Positions 11,013 through 21,613 of a stretch of 64,000 nt of DNA are shown here, piece after piece. The DNA is from Gracilaria domingensis (lineage: Eukaryota > Rhodophyta > Florideophyceae > Gracilariales > Gracilariaceae): positions 186,001-250,000 of the forward strand of contig VCMS01000044.1 of NCBI GenBank assembly GCA_022539475.1. Direction: 5' to 3'. The first letter of the stretch is position 1, and each line of letters starts with the position of its first letter. The translations under genes and the position numbers were made by a program. The notes beneath the pieces are model-generated. The model worked only from the letters and a program-made list of their open reading frames with translations. It was not told where the DNA came from and did no database searches.

Positions 11013-11846
11013 CTACACGGAGCTTCTTCCAAGTGGTGCAGTAGTCACAGGTAGTATGGTCACAGTTATGAACTCAAAAAGCTGCAAAACCTCGCCCCTC
11101 CACACTTTCAAAAGTCGTACCACCAAGATAACAATCATTACAACAAGCACTAAGAGGGCAGCTAACGAAACTGAGCGTCCCACTCTTTGAAATGTGTTGT
11201 TGTTCGAGGCGACGCGATTATGGAGTTCTAGAACAATTCTCCATACATGCATGAGGATGCAAAGACATGGTACAGAAATCATAATTGAACGAGCAATGAA
11301 ACTGTTTTCGCCACATGATGCCTCAAATTGATCTGGGGTTGCAATCTTGATGGCAGTGGCCCACAAGAAAATACTTATGGCCGAAAGAAACAGAAAAGCT
11401 GCCGGGATGATAATGTTCCACAAGTAGTGGAGTACACCTCCAGATTCTTGAATTGGGTCCATCACTAAAGGAGGTTTGGTTTGCTCTTCAGGATCATATT
11501 CGTTCTGTTTTTCTTGTGGAAGACTGGCCATGATGTACCTGAGCAGAACCAAAACGACGCCTAATGCTATACAGATGAACGTCATGATGATGACCTTGAA
11601 CACAATTTGGTGTTGACAAACTTTTGCATCGCGTAATAGGTACACCACGATAGTAATCGACAGGGCAAGCCTAAACAATTGGAATAGAACGCGGGCCACA
11701 ACTGCCAAACATGTGAGACAATTGAGAAAGAAGTCCCCTGACTTCGTTTCAATCACTTCGACTCTTATGGTAAGCGAGTCGAATAAGAACACAACGAACT
11801 CGATACCACTAAGTATTCTGAGCTCTTTACCGATGGCGAAATTCAT
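11013..11846 (-). CDS. Multipass membrane protein of unknown family
   Basis: From ATG at 11846 (MNFAIGKELRILSGIEF) the frame gives 277 residues. About six to seven hydrophobic segments are seen, for example SGIEFVVFLFDSL, CLTCLAVVARVLFQLFRLAL, VIIMTFICIALGVVLVLL, IIPAAFLFLSAISIFLW, IMISVPCLCILMHVW and AALLVLVVMIVILVV. A hydrophilic loop (SLPQEKQNEYDPEEQTK) splits the protein in two halves. The open frame extends some codons upstream without an ATG, so a 5' exon is possible. The spacing of segments would fit a seven-helix receptor-like or TMEM protein, but no diagnostic motif is visible. Confidence 0.55.
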   Translation of the reverse strand: MNFAIGKELRILSGIEFVVFLFDSLTIRVEVIETKSGDFFLNCLTCLAVVARVLFQLFRLALSITIVVYLLRDAKVCQHQIVFKVIIMTFICIALGVVLVLLRYIMASLPQEKQNEYDPEEQTKPPLVMDPIQESGGVLHYLWNIIIPAAFLFLSAISIFLWATAIKIATPDQFEASCGENSFIARSIMISVPCLCILMHVWRIVLELHNRVASNNNTFQRVGRSVSLAALLVLVVMIVILVVRLLKVWRGEVLQLFEFITVTILPVTTAPLGRSSV

Positions 11847-12639
11847 GGGCTCAATGAAACAGTTTCCCAACACGAAATCTCCAGCAGTTGGTAAGCTCGA
11901 CAGATATCAATCGTCCACCTGAGTTAATGCGAACAACGAAAAGCGAGGCCACTGATATTCTTGCCTTTACCGTGAAGAGTTCATAGATCCAGGGGAGGAG
12001 ACATCAATGCTGCCAGGCATAAATGCACAACCTCACCGCAGGTGATGAAAAACCTCCCTCACCATCCTCTCATTTGAAAGGTATAACAGTCGCACAGCTT
12101 TGCACAAGGGTAAGTGCGTCGAAATCTATACATGAAAACGCTACCAAAGGATAACATTGTTGGCCCATGATTGATTTGAATTTCGCAGTGGACTCCGATG
12201 GCTCCGCGACAGAACATGTGAAGGGTAGGCTCAGCCTACCCTTCGCTGTCGCTGAATGCTAATCCAAGCATCCATTCTGGACAGCTCACAAAAATGAGAA
12301 TTTCGTCGCAGTATCCAAGCTGCAAGCAAACATACTTTATAGGAGACCAACGCCAAGTGTGATACTCTGCCCTTACGCGAGGACTGGTCACGAGATCTCT
12401 GCTGCGATCTCTGCCGCAAAGCGGTTCAAATGCCAGAGAGAGAAGAGCTGGCGGAGGGTTGTTCTTCTTCAGTATGGTCTTGTATCCCTCCTTTCGAAGT
12501 CGGGAGAGTGTAATAGTGGAGGGATAGAGCAACGTTCCCCACTGAACTTGCCTCCTCTTTCTCTATTCTAATACGGACGCAGTAGACAAATTCCTAATTC
12601 CTAGTTCTGGTTCTGAACTTGCCGGCAATGAAATGTGAA

Positions 12640-12656
12640 CCACACACACACACACA

Positions 12657-12687
<31 letters not shown>
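12640..12687 (+). repeat. Compound (CA)n(CT)n microsatellite
   Basis: Ten CA units run directly into about fourteen CT units. Confidence 0.95.
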
Positions 12688-12689
<2 letters not shown>

Positions 12690-13823
12690 GAGCAGAGGTC
12701 ATGGCTTTCCTGTTCGTAAACTACATTCTTTAGAACCGCTTGAAAGGGGGAGGGGTTAAATCACTATTGTTTGGGAAGATTTTGGTTTTAGCCTTCTTTT
12801 GGAGAAAGGGTTATCCTCACTTTTAGAAGATATAGCTTTCCCAGCGGGAGATTCCCACTACTTCGCAAGAAGAGGTAGTGCCATACTAAAGAAGAAGATG
12901 TTTGAGGATCGCGTGGATGTCAGGTATGTGATGATGCATTCGCTCGGAAGAGCATCTTAACGCACCGCTGAAAAGACATAGACTGTAACGTTTTTGGTGT
13001 GGAGGAGTCCTACAATTGTGTTCATGGCTGTGACTATCGGCCAGCGAACAAACGGAAAGGGGAACAATAGAGAGGAGACCGAAAGTAGACAGAGAGCGAC
13101 CGGGGCTACAAGTCTCTGATATCACCAAGAAATTGCTTGGGAAAGCGCTGACCCTTGTAGCGGAGAAAGTCTCTTTCCAAGGAAGCATTCCACAACAAAA
13201 TGTGACTTGGACTAGAAAGAACGAACTTGTGGAAACGCAGAAAACCTTGCTGGAAACTTCGTTGGACTTCCGTGACATAGTTTCTGAAGCAATACATCTC
13301 CTTCCTGACTTCCAAGTCGAACGGCAGAAACAGGAAGTGGGGTCACGACGTTTTGTCACATCGACGAGATGTAAACGTCATTTTGACTTACGGAAGTCTA
13401 CGAAGCTCCGAGTTGCTCGAAACTTTGGACCCTGAGGGTCATGTATGATATATAATGTTGAAGGGCGTAAGATATACCCTTGTAGCTTTACAGGTAACAA
13501 AGCAATCTAAACTACCGTCTTTAAGCTCACGACAGGAGGAACAAAACCTTTCGAGTATGTTAAGCCACTTTCGGATCCAAAGAAATGACAACTCAGTTCG
13601 CTCGCAAAAGTGGTTCCCCATGATTACCCTCAAGAACCATTAGGCTACAGATCCGGAGTAGATGTGATGGAAGTAGCCCCGGGGAGTGTATATGACATTC
13701 CCAGACCTATCAGTTCTGGTGATGGAGAGCACTAAAGAGAAAAGGGGCAGATAGTTGGTCATTAAAGCGCATATCCCTGTCCAAATGCTCGTGGTACATG
13801 CTGGGAGCTCCCTTGTTGGCATT

Positions 13824-13967
13824 CGAAGGAAACGATCTTCGGATTCGCAGCGAAATCAAGGATGGATATAGAAGTTGGGATCAGTTTCAGAACTGTCAAG
13901 AATGAGGGCAACCTTGAGGAGTCATCTACTTGATCCACCCTCTCGTCGTTTCCATCATCACCAGTTG
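13824..13967 (+). repeat. Two-copy dispersed repeat, copy B
   Basis: Direct-orientation partner of 8771-8900. Differences from copy A are an extra GGATCAGTTTCA-like insertion, a few substitutions and a GAGGAGT insertion in the middle. The level of divergence suggests an old duplication or transposition. Confidence 0.8.
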
Positions 13968-15693
13968 TGTAAAGACAACAGCGTTCTGTTTCAGTGTAAC
14001 GCTCCCATACCGCTTGCCTTAAAGAGGGATCAGAAACTTCTTCAACCCGTGCCGAAATTCTGAATTGAACACGCATTTGTTCAGAGTACCAACAAAGCTC
14101 AGAATATAGACACGGTCCGGTCCGTTCACCACATCATCTATTTTCAAACTGCCCGCACAAGTTCCAAAATGCAGACATCCGTCCTCAAACTTACGCACAA
14201 CGACAGTTCGGGAAGCAGGTTGACCGGCCAGTTTCCGCTTTTCGGACCGCGTACAGTTGCGAGTTGAGCGGGACTATGCTCTCCAAGACCCCCACATGTA
14301 GAAATAGTTGTTGTCAGTATCTCTGACCACGACTGGTTCTCATCTATTAGCACTGTACCAGAAACAACGTCGAATTAGAATATTTTTGAGCGGCTCGAAT
14401 GATGAGAGAGGGAAAGGGAGACCACTAGCGATTGCGGACTGACAAGGACAATGAAGAAGACAGTGAGTTTTTTAGGGACGGTGAGGGATTACGGCACCCT
14501 CATAAGTATTAGAGCTGCGATGTCTTAACTTGATCTTGATCTTCAGCGCAGGTATTTTTGTCTTTTCTCGGAGTCTAAGGCTCCGCTCATGTTTTTCATA
14601 AGTGCGGCTTTTGCGCCGGGTGTTGTGACATGTGTTTAAAGTACTGGTCCTAGTTATTGGGGATACAGTGTGGTAGCTTCTGAATATGAAGTCACCGCAG
14701 TTCGTATACACTAGACCGTTATTGTACACAATTAACAAAAGAAAAAAATGCCATTCAGAGATCACCTCTCTTATGATGGGAACCAACAGTCAAAAACCGC
14801 TTGGAAATGAGTTGTTTCTCGCCGTTTAGGTGTTACTACCAAGCACAAAGGCCAAAGGGAGGGCCACTATGAGAAAGAGAAGAAAAAGCCGACAACTATC
14901 TCCTTCATAATTTTCAATCCTTTCTGGACATAGTGGAGAGAAGCATCACGCGCCACAATGATCACAGTAGTAGAGAAAATTTTCAAGACTGTCCGGCGGG
15001 AAGGCTTAGAAGCGTGATGTGCACCCCAAGGCTCTGAAACATAAAGGGGAGCTCGAAAACCACATGTTTTGCTCGTGCGACGAGGCTTGCACCTTTCATA
15101 ACTCTAGGGAAGGAAAAAGCGCGGAGATGCGCTAGTAGAATCAGCGCTTCAGTTGTTGACCAGCCATAAATCAAGGCCTTTCAACGTAAGGGTACCGAAC
15201 ACGAAATAAACGAACTTCTCTCGTGAAGTACAAGGGCTCGCAGTTCGACGTTTGACAAAAGCACCGAAAACAGTATTGACTCATGATTTAATTGGTTCCC
15301 GTTGTTGATGAATCATCTGCGAAGTCGGAGACTGCGATTGCTAAACAAACTTTTTCTCTAGGCAGCGCACAATGTTCGTCGGGGTTGGTGAGCTGGAGGT
15401 GACGACTTTCCCGGCACGCCGTTGATCATTGAGCGTGACCACCAACGTGACGGTACAAAGACTTGTTCGTCAATCAGAAGTGCACGTTTGCCACGAACAC
15501 AGCACATACACCTATGGCGAGCTTCTACGCTTCTACGCCGTCACCGGACCAGACTGGACCAATGCCTCGAAACAAGCCGCTTCTACGTCCGCACTGTTGG
15601 GACCCCGCTTGACCTTCCTGTCGTTCGTTCATCCCCAACCACCACCAGCTCTCGCACTCGTGCTGCACGTCGCAGCCGCAAATCATTCCAAAA

Positions 15694-15990
15694 ATGGCCA
15701 CAATGATGCGCGAGATCGCAAAGCGCTCGAGCTCACTAATCGTGAAATCCAACTCGCCGCAAGCTTGGGAAACAACCAGTCTGCTGAGATCGCAGTACTT
15801 TTACACATCGATGGATGCCATGCCAGCACGAGTGGCGGAGGCTTCTAAGGAATGGGCTCAACTTCGGACGAAAATCACGTCGAGGGAAGTGACGATTAAT
15901 GATATTGGCGTGGGTGTTGTGCACGCGCTTGAGCTTTATGGCTTTTACCTGGTCGGACGTGTGATTGGCTCTCGATCTCTCACTACATAG
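15694..15990 (+). CDS. ATP20: Mitochondrial ATP synthase subunit g
   Basis: Small subunit of the membrane part of mitochondrial F1Fo ATP synthase, needed for dimer formation and cristae shape. ATG at 15694 gives 98 residues. The core QYFYTSMDAMPARVAEASKE followed by EWAQLRT and ITINDIGVG-like VTINDIGVGVVHALELYGF aligns with the plant g subunit pattern (LFYTRLASIPGRYESFWKE ... KVEDAGIAALFGLECFAWYCAGEIVGRG). The last 25 residues form the single conserved transmembrane helix with its glycine spacing (GVGVVHALELYGFYLVGRVIG). The Lys/Arg-rich N terminus suits mitochondrial import. Convergent with the PsbQ-like gene, 83 bases apart. Confidence 0.8.
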   Translation: MATMMREIAKRSSSLIVKSNSPQAWETTSLLRSQYFYTSMDAMPARVAEASKEWAQLRTKITSREVTINDIGVGVVHALELYGFYLVGRVIGSRSLTT

Positions 15991-16073
15991 GAAGGACGGC
16001 ATTTTTTTTTTGTTTGGCGGTGCTTGTTGTTCGGACGGAGTGCTTTTTGCGTTGGCTTTGATTGCGATGCAAT

Positions 16074-16643
16074 CTACTTGATGAAGCGCTTTACACTCGG
16101 TAAAGATAGCAAATCGGCGGCACTTTCAATGTATTCGTCAAGCTCTCTGGCGACGCGATCGCGTTGTCTGGCCTGCAATTCCATTCGAAGCTCCAGTAAA
16201 TGTCCAAGAGTCGCAGCGGCAATGTTTGTGATCTTGTCCAAATCGGCGAGCGGAACGGCAGTCTGTTCCGAGATTTGTTTCATTGCGACGCGTCCAGGCT
16301 CCAACCAGATAGCGGCGTACCTGAGAACGAAGTCGGCGTCATCTTCAGCCAGTGTTTGCTTGAATGTGTTTACTGTGGCGAGCAATGACTTTGCCTTTTC
16401 GAGTGATAATGACACTTGTTGCACGTGCTTCTCGACGCCTTTTTCCGCGAGACTGAGCGCGTGTGATTGGCTTGGTAGCATGCCTGCTGCGATTGTGAGT
16501 GCTGCAAAGCGGACAAACGTTCGACGCGGAACGTTTGTTGCGGCATGACACATGCAGGGGTGCCGACTGCCAGCCGGGTTGATTGTGATCGCTTTCGGCG
16601 CAATCGGAACAACGGGAAGGAAAGCTACGTTGCGACCAGGCAT
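16074..16643 (-). CDS. PsbQ-like thylakoid lumen protein A
   Basis: Protein of 189 residues from ATG at 16643. The N terminus (MPGRNVAFLPVVPIAP) looks like a red-algal plastid transit peptide with an early Phe. It is followed by a twin-arginine lumen signal, PRRTFVRFAALTIAAGMLPS, ending near SHALS, the likely processing site. The mature part (about residues 63-189) is all helical, with heptad-like stretches (ISEQTAVPLADLDKITNIAA, HLLELRMELQARQRD) and ends in ESAADLLSLPSVKRFIK. A four-helix lumen protein with this ending resembles the PsbQ superfamily of photosystem II extrinsic proteins. It is divergent from a second protein of the same type 750 bases away. Function within photosystem II is inferred. 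Confidence 0.55.
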   Translation of the reverse strand: MPGRNVAFLPVVPIAPKAITINPAGSRHPCMCHAATNVPRRTFVRFAALTIAAGMLPSQSHALSLAEKGVEKHVQQVSLSLEKAKSLLATVNTFKQTLAEDDADFVLRYAAIWLEPGRVAMKQISEQTAVPLADLDKITNIAAATLGHLLELRMELQARQRDRVARELDEYIESAADLLSLPSVKRFIK

Positions 16644-17391
16644 GGTTGCGGACTAGTGGACACTGGCTTGGTAGTTTGGTAGGGAACGTTGTGAATGAAT
16701 CGCGGAGGGCGAACATTCAAGTGGACGGCAACTGAATAACTGAGTGAGAGCTCGAGCTCGTGCGGACAGAGGTAAGCGCAGCTGCAGCGAGGCAGCGAAT
16801 CAATTGACATAGAAAAGACGGCGCGTTTTGGAATGCAAACGGCGAAGACGCGAAAGGCCGAGCGCGCCCCCGCGCCCGGTGATCGGCGTCGCGCGTCGCG
16901 CGCGCAGCGCAACGCCCGCCATCGGCTCCGCGCCCCGCGCGCCGCCGCGGGAGGCGAAGGCGGTCTCCGCTCCGCCGCGGAGCTCGACGCGCGGCGCGCT
17001 GCGCGGCCGATTCGCACTCGATTCCTGCACCGCGCGCGCACGCGCCGCCGCGCCATTCGGCCACCTGTCGCGGCGCCATTGGCCGCGCGCGTGAGCCCCG
17101 CCGGGTAGGGTTGCGCGGCGCGGCCGATCTTTCGCCAACCGCTGGCCAGCGCGCGCCTCGCATCGCGGCGCGCCGATGGCGCCCGAGCTCGGCCGCGCGA
17201 GATTCGTGTGATCCACACACGGCGGCACACAGCGGAGCCGCCCCCACACTGCACACAAGCGCGCGTCGCTCCCGCCGCGTCTCCACCGCGACCGGCCTCA
17301 CCTTCACTGCGTGCTGGCCTTCCTCGTGCTCCCCCGCGCACCCGCCCGCCGTTCCTCCCCACCCGTTTTTGCAGACGCCTCGTGTATCAGA
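16644..17391. promoter_or_regulatory. GC-rich bidirectional promoter region of the PsbQ-like pair
   Basis: About 750 bases between two divergent start codons of plastid-lumen genes. The middle is extremely GC-rich with many CGCG and GCGCGC steps, like a CpG island. It creates long spurious open frames on both strands, which are not taken as genes. No TATA box is evident. Confidence 0.55.
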
Positions 17392-18027
17392 ATGGCACCG
17401 CCGGCTTTTGTCACGGGCGCCCCGCTCGTCCCTCGCTCGTCGTTCTGCGGCAAGTCCATGCCCGCTTGTAGTCAGACCGCGCGTCCCGCCATCACGATGA
17501 GTCAAGCGCCCGTGTCGCGACGACAAGCCTTGATGGGCGGTGCCGCGTTGCTGGCGGCTGTCGGACTCTCCCCGTTCGCCACCCTGGCCAAGAGCGGCGA
17601 TTCGCCAAAGATCTCCGTGTTTGGAGTGGGAGGCGCTTCCTCTCCGTTCGACGCGGGTGTGCCGACCGGCGGCAAGGTACAGTACAAGCCGTTTGGAGAT
17701 GAAGAAGTAGCCGTGTTCAAGCGCATTGTCGACGATTCAAAAGAACGCTTGGTCGGATCGGTTGGCTCCATCAAGGAGAAGAACTGGGAGGACATCAGGA
17801 GTCAAATCCGACTGCAGTCCGATCTGCGCAAGACGCAGTTGACCATTAATGCTAACATGCCGGACAAGAAGTCTGGCGACCAGGCCAAAAAGGCGTATCT
17901 CGCCTTCAAGACCGACATTGAAAAACTCGATCAAGCTTGCGTGCAAAAGGACCAGGCTCGCGCATACAAGGCGTACAACGCCGCGCTCAAGAGCCTGGCC
18001 GCCTGGCAAGACACCACCGGATATTAG
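17392..18027 (+). CDS. PsbQ-like thylakoid lumen protein B (oxygen-evolving enhancer 3-like)
   Basis: ATG at 17392 is preferred because it starts a transit peptide MAPPAFVTGAPLVP with the red-algal early Phe; the upstream in-frame codons are low-complexity GC-rich sequence. The 211-residue product then has a twin-arginine signal SRRQALMGGAALLAAVG with cleavage near ATLAKS. The mature part starts ISVFGVGGASSPFDAG and continues with QYKPFGDEEVAVFKRIVDDS, then KEKNWEDIRSQIRLQSDLRK and a final helix pair with ARAYKAYNAALKSL. The helical core and the WEDIRS..RLQ motif fit PsbQ-like extrinsic proteins that stabilise the manganese cluster. Divergent partner of protein A; convergent with the PDI-like gene downstream. 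Confidence 0.62.
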   Translation: MAPPAFVTGAPLVPRSSFCGKSMPACSQTARPAITMSQAPVSRRQALMGGAALLAAVGLSPFATLAKSGDSPKISVFGVGGASSPFDAGVPTGGKVQYKPFGDEEVAVFKRIVDDSKERLVGSVGSIKEKNWEDIRSQIRLQSDLRKTQLTINANMPDKKSGDQAKKAYLAFKTDIEKLDQACVQKDQARAYKAYNAALKSLAAWQDTTGY

Positions 18028-18161
18028 ATTTGCTTGAGTGCGTACTCTTGTCGTGCTTCTGTTTTGACCCTTTCCCCTTGTCAGTACGCATCAGCTAGTT
18101 TTTCTCAACGAGTAAAACACAACGTTACAGTTCTTTACTACAATGTTTTGTACGTACATCA

Positions 18162-19910
18162 TCAAGTCACATGATATCGCTTCACGAATCGTCGTTGTCT
18201 TCTTCGTGAGAGCAGAGCGCCCACCACTATCAGCACCAAACCGATCACGATGACGTACGCGTGCATCACATCGCTCCATTCGAGCCCGTCTCTAAACTGC
18301 GTGATCACTGCCGCTCGCTGTCGCGCGTAGCGAGAGATTGCATTCACGCTCATCGCTCCGTCATACACGTCCACGCGCTCGCCGGCGGAGGCCCACACCA
18401 CGAGAGGAAGCTGTTGGGGGAGCTCGTGCATTGCCTTCACTTGCTCAAGTGGCGGCAAGCCGTTTTGAACGTTGACGGCAGCGACCACGATGAAGCCGGC
18501 GTGTGGCTCAAGTGCCTTTGCCACGTCAGCGAGATATGATGCATACTTGTTGCACTTGGCGCAGTTGTCGTTGTAGAGTAGCAGTAGTATGCCTCGTGCA
18601 TCGTACGTGATGAGAGATTGTAACTGATGGTGTTCCAAAACATTTACCTCGCCGGCGACGGTATACACGGAGGTTTGGTTTATGAGTTGTCGCTGTTGAT
18701 ACAGCCATGTGGCGCCGGTGATGTTGACAGTATCGCCAAACTTGGAGATGTAGGGATTGAGATTGGCAGATCGATAAATCACGTATTGTGTGGTCCACTC
18801 CGCAACGGTTTGTCGGTTAGAAGTATCGCTGACATTCAGTTGGGACGTATCAAGCGTGACGTACTGCGCAAAGTCGAGAAACTCTGCCACGTGCATGTAC
18901 ACTGGAATCAAGCTTGGAGCCTCCACGTCCGCGTGGGCCAGGAAAAAAATATCGTCCCAGGTGGGCGAGTCACTCGCGCCAAACGCGAGCAACATGGGCT
19001 GTTCGCTCTGCAGCACGAGCGGCGCGTCGTGAGCCGAAAGCTGGAAGGGCTCTTGCGGCTGCCGGATGGTGGTGTACATAAACGACGCAACGGACTGAGA
19101 ATCACGGACGTTTTCAAACCACCAGTTGAGAGAGGTGGAGAATAAGGAGGCGGACGCGGTGGCTGCTATGTGCGGTAAACGCGCGTAACGTGAGAGCAAC
19201 TGGCGAATGAGCGGGTCGGACTGATTGGGAACGAGCATGGCGGGGTGTTGCACGGTGGCGAACGCAGCGGTGGGCGAGAGAGAGGCCTTCATTTCGGCGG
19301 CGGCTTGCACAAACTGGTCGCTCGGCGGAGAGACGGAGAGAACGAGCGGACGATCGGCGATGGTTTGCACAAAGGAATCCAGCTGGGCGGGCGATGCAAT
19401 GTGGGTGATGAGCGGAACGTCGGCGACAGACGCGGTGGTGACAAGGAAGTCGAGCATATCGGAAACCGTCCTGCGACCGAAATGCTCGGCAACAAGCGCG
19501 CCCTGTCGATAGAGCTTGAGCGTCGGGAAGCCCGACGAGGAATGCTTGCGCACGAGCGACTCGGTGGCATTGGCGGAGGCGTCAACCTCGGCCAGCGTGA
19601 CGCGTGATGCATGCGGTGTAGAGGCGTTTTGGTTGTGCGACTGGATGAGCAGCGAGAGCGATTGGAAGGGGGCCTTCAGCGCGTTGCAGTGCGGGCAGCG
19701 GGGGTGGAAGAACTTGACAAAAGTGTAGTTGCGGCGGGCGACCAGGGCGTCAAAGTGGGCGGCGGTGCGCACGGAGATGATTGGAAACGAGGCGTTTGGC
19801 GGGAGCGCGGCGGCGCGGGTGGAAGGGGCGCGCGCGAGGACGAAGAGGGTGAGGAGGAGGGGGAGCGTCGCGGGCAGGGGGCGCGCGGCACCGTCTGGTG
19901 TGTGGGGCAT
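18162..19910 (-). CDS. Membrane-anchored thioredoxin-domain (PDI-like) protein
   Basis: ATG at 19910 is chosen because it begins a signal peptide (PLPATLPLLLTLFVLARAPS). Upstream in-frame codons exist but are low-complexity. The 582-residue product has a first thioredoxin domain with FHPRCPHCNALKAPF, the CPHC active site near residues 72-75, and a downstream FPTLKLYRQG with the cis-proline. A middle part without cysteines follows. A second thioredoxin-like domain carries NDNCAKCNKYASYL, and a single transmembrane helix VIVIGLVLIVVGALL precedes a short basic tail. This is the layout of ER-membrane PDI relatives such as TMX3, which assist disulfide formation in the secretory pathway. No KDEL or KKXX signal is seen at the end. 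Confidence 0.8.
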   Translation of the reverse strand: MPHTPDGAARPLPATLPLLLTLFVLARAPSTRAAALPPNASFPIISVRTAAHFDALVARRNYTFVKFFHPRCPHCNALKAPFQSLSLLIQSHNQNASTPHASRVTLAEVDASANATESLVRKHSSSGFPTLKLYRQGALVAEHFGRRTVSDMLDFLVTTASVADVPLITHIASPAQLDSFVQTIADRPLVLSVSPPSDQFVQAAAEMKASLSPTAAFATVQHPAMLVPNQSDPLIRQLLSRYARLPHIAATASASLFSTSLNWWFENVRDSQSVASFMYTTIRQPQEPFQLSAHDAPLVLQSEQPMLLAFGASDSPTWDDIFFLAHADVEAPSLIPVYMHVAEFLDFAQYVTLDTSQLNVSDTSNRQTVAEWTTQYVIYRSANLNPYISKFGDTVNITGATWLYQQRQLINQTSVYTVAGEVNVLEHHQLQSLITYDARGILLLLYNDNCAKCNKYASYLADVAKALEPHAGFIVVAAVNVQNGLPPLEQVKAMHELPQQLPLVVWASAGERVDVYDGAMSVNAISRYARQRAAVITQFRDGLEWSDVMHAYVIVIGLVLIVVGALLSRRRQRRFVKRYHVT

Positions 19911-20944
19911 GGGGGGCAGTCGCGCGAGGGGGGGACGCGGCGGCGGGGACGCGGCGGCGGGGGTGGCGGGGGGGGGGGGGGGATCCGGGGGCCGTGCGGC
20001 GCGCAAAGGTGGCGCGCGCGCGTGTGGATGACACAGGTGAAGAGAGCGTACTGTACTGTAAGGTTTTATTGTAAAAACGAAAAATGTGCTCTCTACACTG
20101 CTGGTTTGTGCTGTACCGACGGTACCCTTTGTACCTTTTGGTACGGCACCCTTCATTTTGCTGCGCGATTCTCATGATGAGGGCCACACAGATACCGTCG
20201 GTTGGGTTACAACAATATAACTGCAGCGCGCCCAATGATTTTGGCGACGCAATGTGATGTGCGTGTTTGCGTCAACGTATGGCGCTGAAGTTATGTCAGC
20301 GCCACCATTGTGAGTGATCTTTGATCCGTCACGACACAAACAGCTTGAAAGCTTTTGGGGCCTGCCGCACGCACGACTGCGAAGTGTCATGGACGGCGAC
20401 GCGCGTTGGCAAAAACTTGTTTCAAACCGCAGCGCCATGTGCGAGCGCGGCGGCATGTGAATGGCCAGGCGGGCAAGCAAGCAAAGCTGCGCCCATGTCT
20501 CGCGGCGCGAAGGCTGAACGCGCGCGCGTTGTGGACAGCGAGAGACACTCTCGTCGACGCGTTTAAAAATAAAAGAGTACGTCGGTTACACTCGACTTGC
20601 TCGCAGTGCGACCCAATACAACAGACGGCGAAGCACGCACATGGGCATGTGAGGGAAAGGGTTTTCAATCACTCGCGCGCGCACGCCTTCGCGCGCGCAC
20701 GCGCGGCGCGCGTGCGCACAACAAGAAGGTGCGGCGCCGACAGCAGCCTGTTCGTGCAAGCCGCGGCGCGCGGCGCGCGGAACAGCGCGTGAAAACGTGT
20801 GGCGTTGTGCGCGCGCTGGCGGCGGGCGCCACGCGCGCGGCGGCGGCGCGACAAACAGCGCGGCGGCGGGGGCCACGGCGCGCTGTGTGCGTGGCGGGCG
20901 GCGGCGGCGCTCGCGGGAGCGTGCCGCCAAGGTGGTACACGCAC

Positions 20945-20966
20945 GGGGGGGGGGGGGGGGGGGGGG
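20945..20966 (+). repeat. Poly-G run (22 G)
   Basis: Twenty-two consecutive guanines. It can form a G-quadruplex and is also a place where sequence length is hard to determine, so the exact length may be an assembly estimate. Confidence 0.85.
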
Positions 20967-21114
20967 CGCGCGGCGACTTGCGGCCAAATTCAGTACAAGT
21001 TGCCGATGGCGCGAGAGGGCGCGAGTGCGGGCGGCCGCGTGTCGGGCGCAGCAGCTTTTTAGTCACGCCGCCGAGTTGGGAAGGAATCGTTGCGCGCACA
21101 TGCAACTGACGGTG

Positions 21115-21150
21115 GCCAAAAAGCGGACCGGCGCCAAAAAGCGGACCGGC
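21115..21150 (+). repeat. Tandem duplication of an 18-bp unit
   Basis: Unit GCCAAAAAGCGGACCGGC occurs twice head to tail and is followed by another GCC. Confidence 0.95.
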
Positions 21151-21500
21151 GCCGTTTGCCAGCGCGCGCGCACGGGCCGTGAAGCGCTCCCGAGTCGGGA
21201 GCGCGCGCAGTCGCGAGTGTTGCGCGTTGCGACGCGTTTCGGAGAGTCCCGAGCTGTATGATATCTATGAGATGCAGTGTGTGTATCTACGATTCCGCGC
21301 AGACGCGAGAAACAGCAAACAACAAGCAAAGCGCGCGCGCACGCGCGCACGCGCGCACAACGAGCACACTCCCCGGCGTGATCAGCGAGAAGCGGCACGG
21401 TGCGACGCGCGCCCGGCGCGCGCGGCAACTTTACACGTGCGCGCACGCTCTTCGCTCGCTGCGCGGCTCGCAGTGCCCGTCCGCTGCGCTCGGCGCGCGC

Positions 21501-21507
21501 ATAAATA
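21501..21507 (+). promoter_or_regulatory. TATA-like box of the Ala/Asp-rich protein gene
   Basis: ATAAATA embedded in GCGCGC sequence, 107 bases upstream of the ATG at 21614. The A/T-rich heptamer stands out sharply in a region that is otherwise almost wholly G and C. Confidence 0.55.
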
Positions 21508-21613
21508 GCGGCGCGGCCAGAGCGCGGGGGGCGGCTGCGGCGGCGCGCGCAGCCGCAGCCGGGTGCGATCTCGGCGCGCGTCCGAAAAAAACGTCGCGCG
21601 CGAGCCGCGCGCC

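Larger units (their letters stand above)
11847..15693. other. Gene-poor stretch with repeats
   Basis: Nearly 4 kb without a supported gene. It holds a CA/CT microsatellite near 12.65 kb, copy B of a dispersed repeat near 13.9 kb and several pyrimidine-rich tracts. Short frames on both strands show no recognisable domain. The last 300 bases should include the promoter of the ATP synthase g gene. Confidence 0.5.
19911..21500. other. GC-rich intergenic region with homopolymer and tandem repeats
   Basis: About 1.6 kb without a supported gene. It contains a G15 run at 19968-19982, a G22 run at 20945-20966, an 18-bp unit repeated twice in tandem at 21115-21150 and a GGTACC-type motif cluster at 20113-20144, about 200 bases upstream of the PDI-like start. 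Long Arg/Ala-rich frames on both strands reflect base composition. Confidence 0.6.

Noticed and set aside
12886-13359. 157-codon minus-strand frame rich in Cys and Ser
   Set aside because: Antisense to other frames of similar length, no recognisable domain, and located in repeat-rich DNA.
16625-17526. Overlapping 245- to 269-codon frames antisense to PsbQ-like protein B and its promoter
   Set aside because: Arg/Ala/Gly-only composition without motifs, in a CpG-rich promoter. The lumen protein on the other strand has clear targeting signals.
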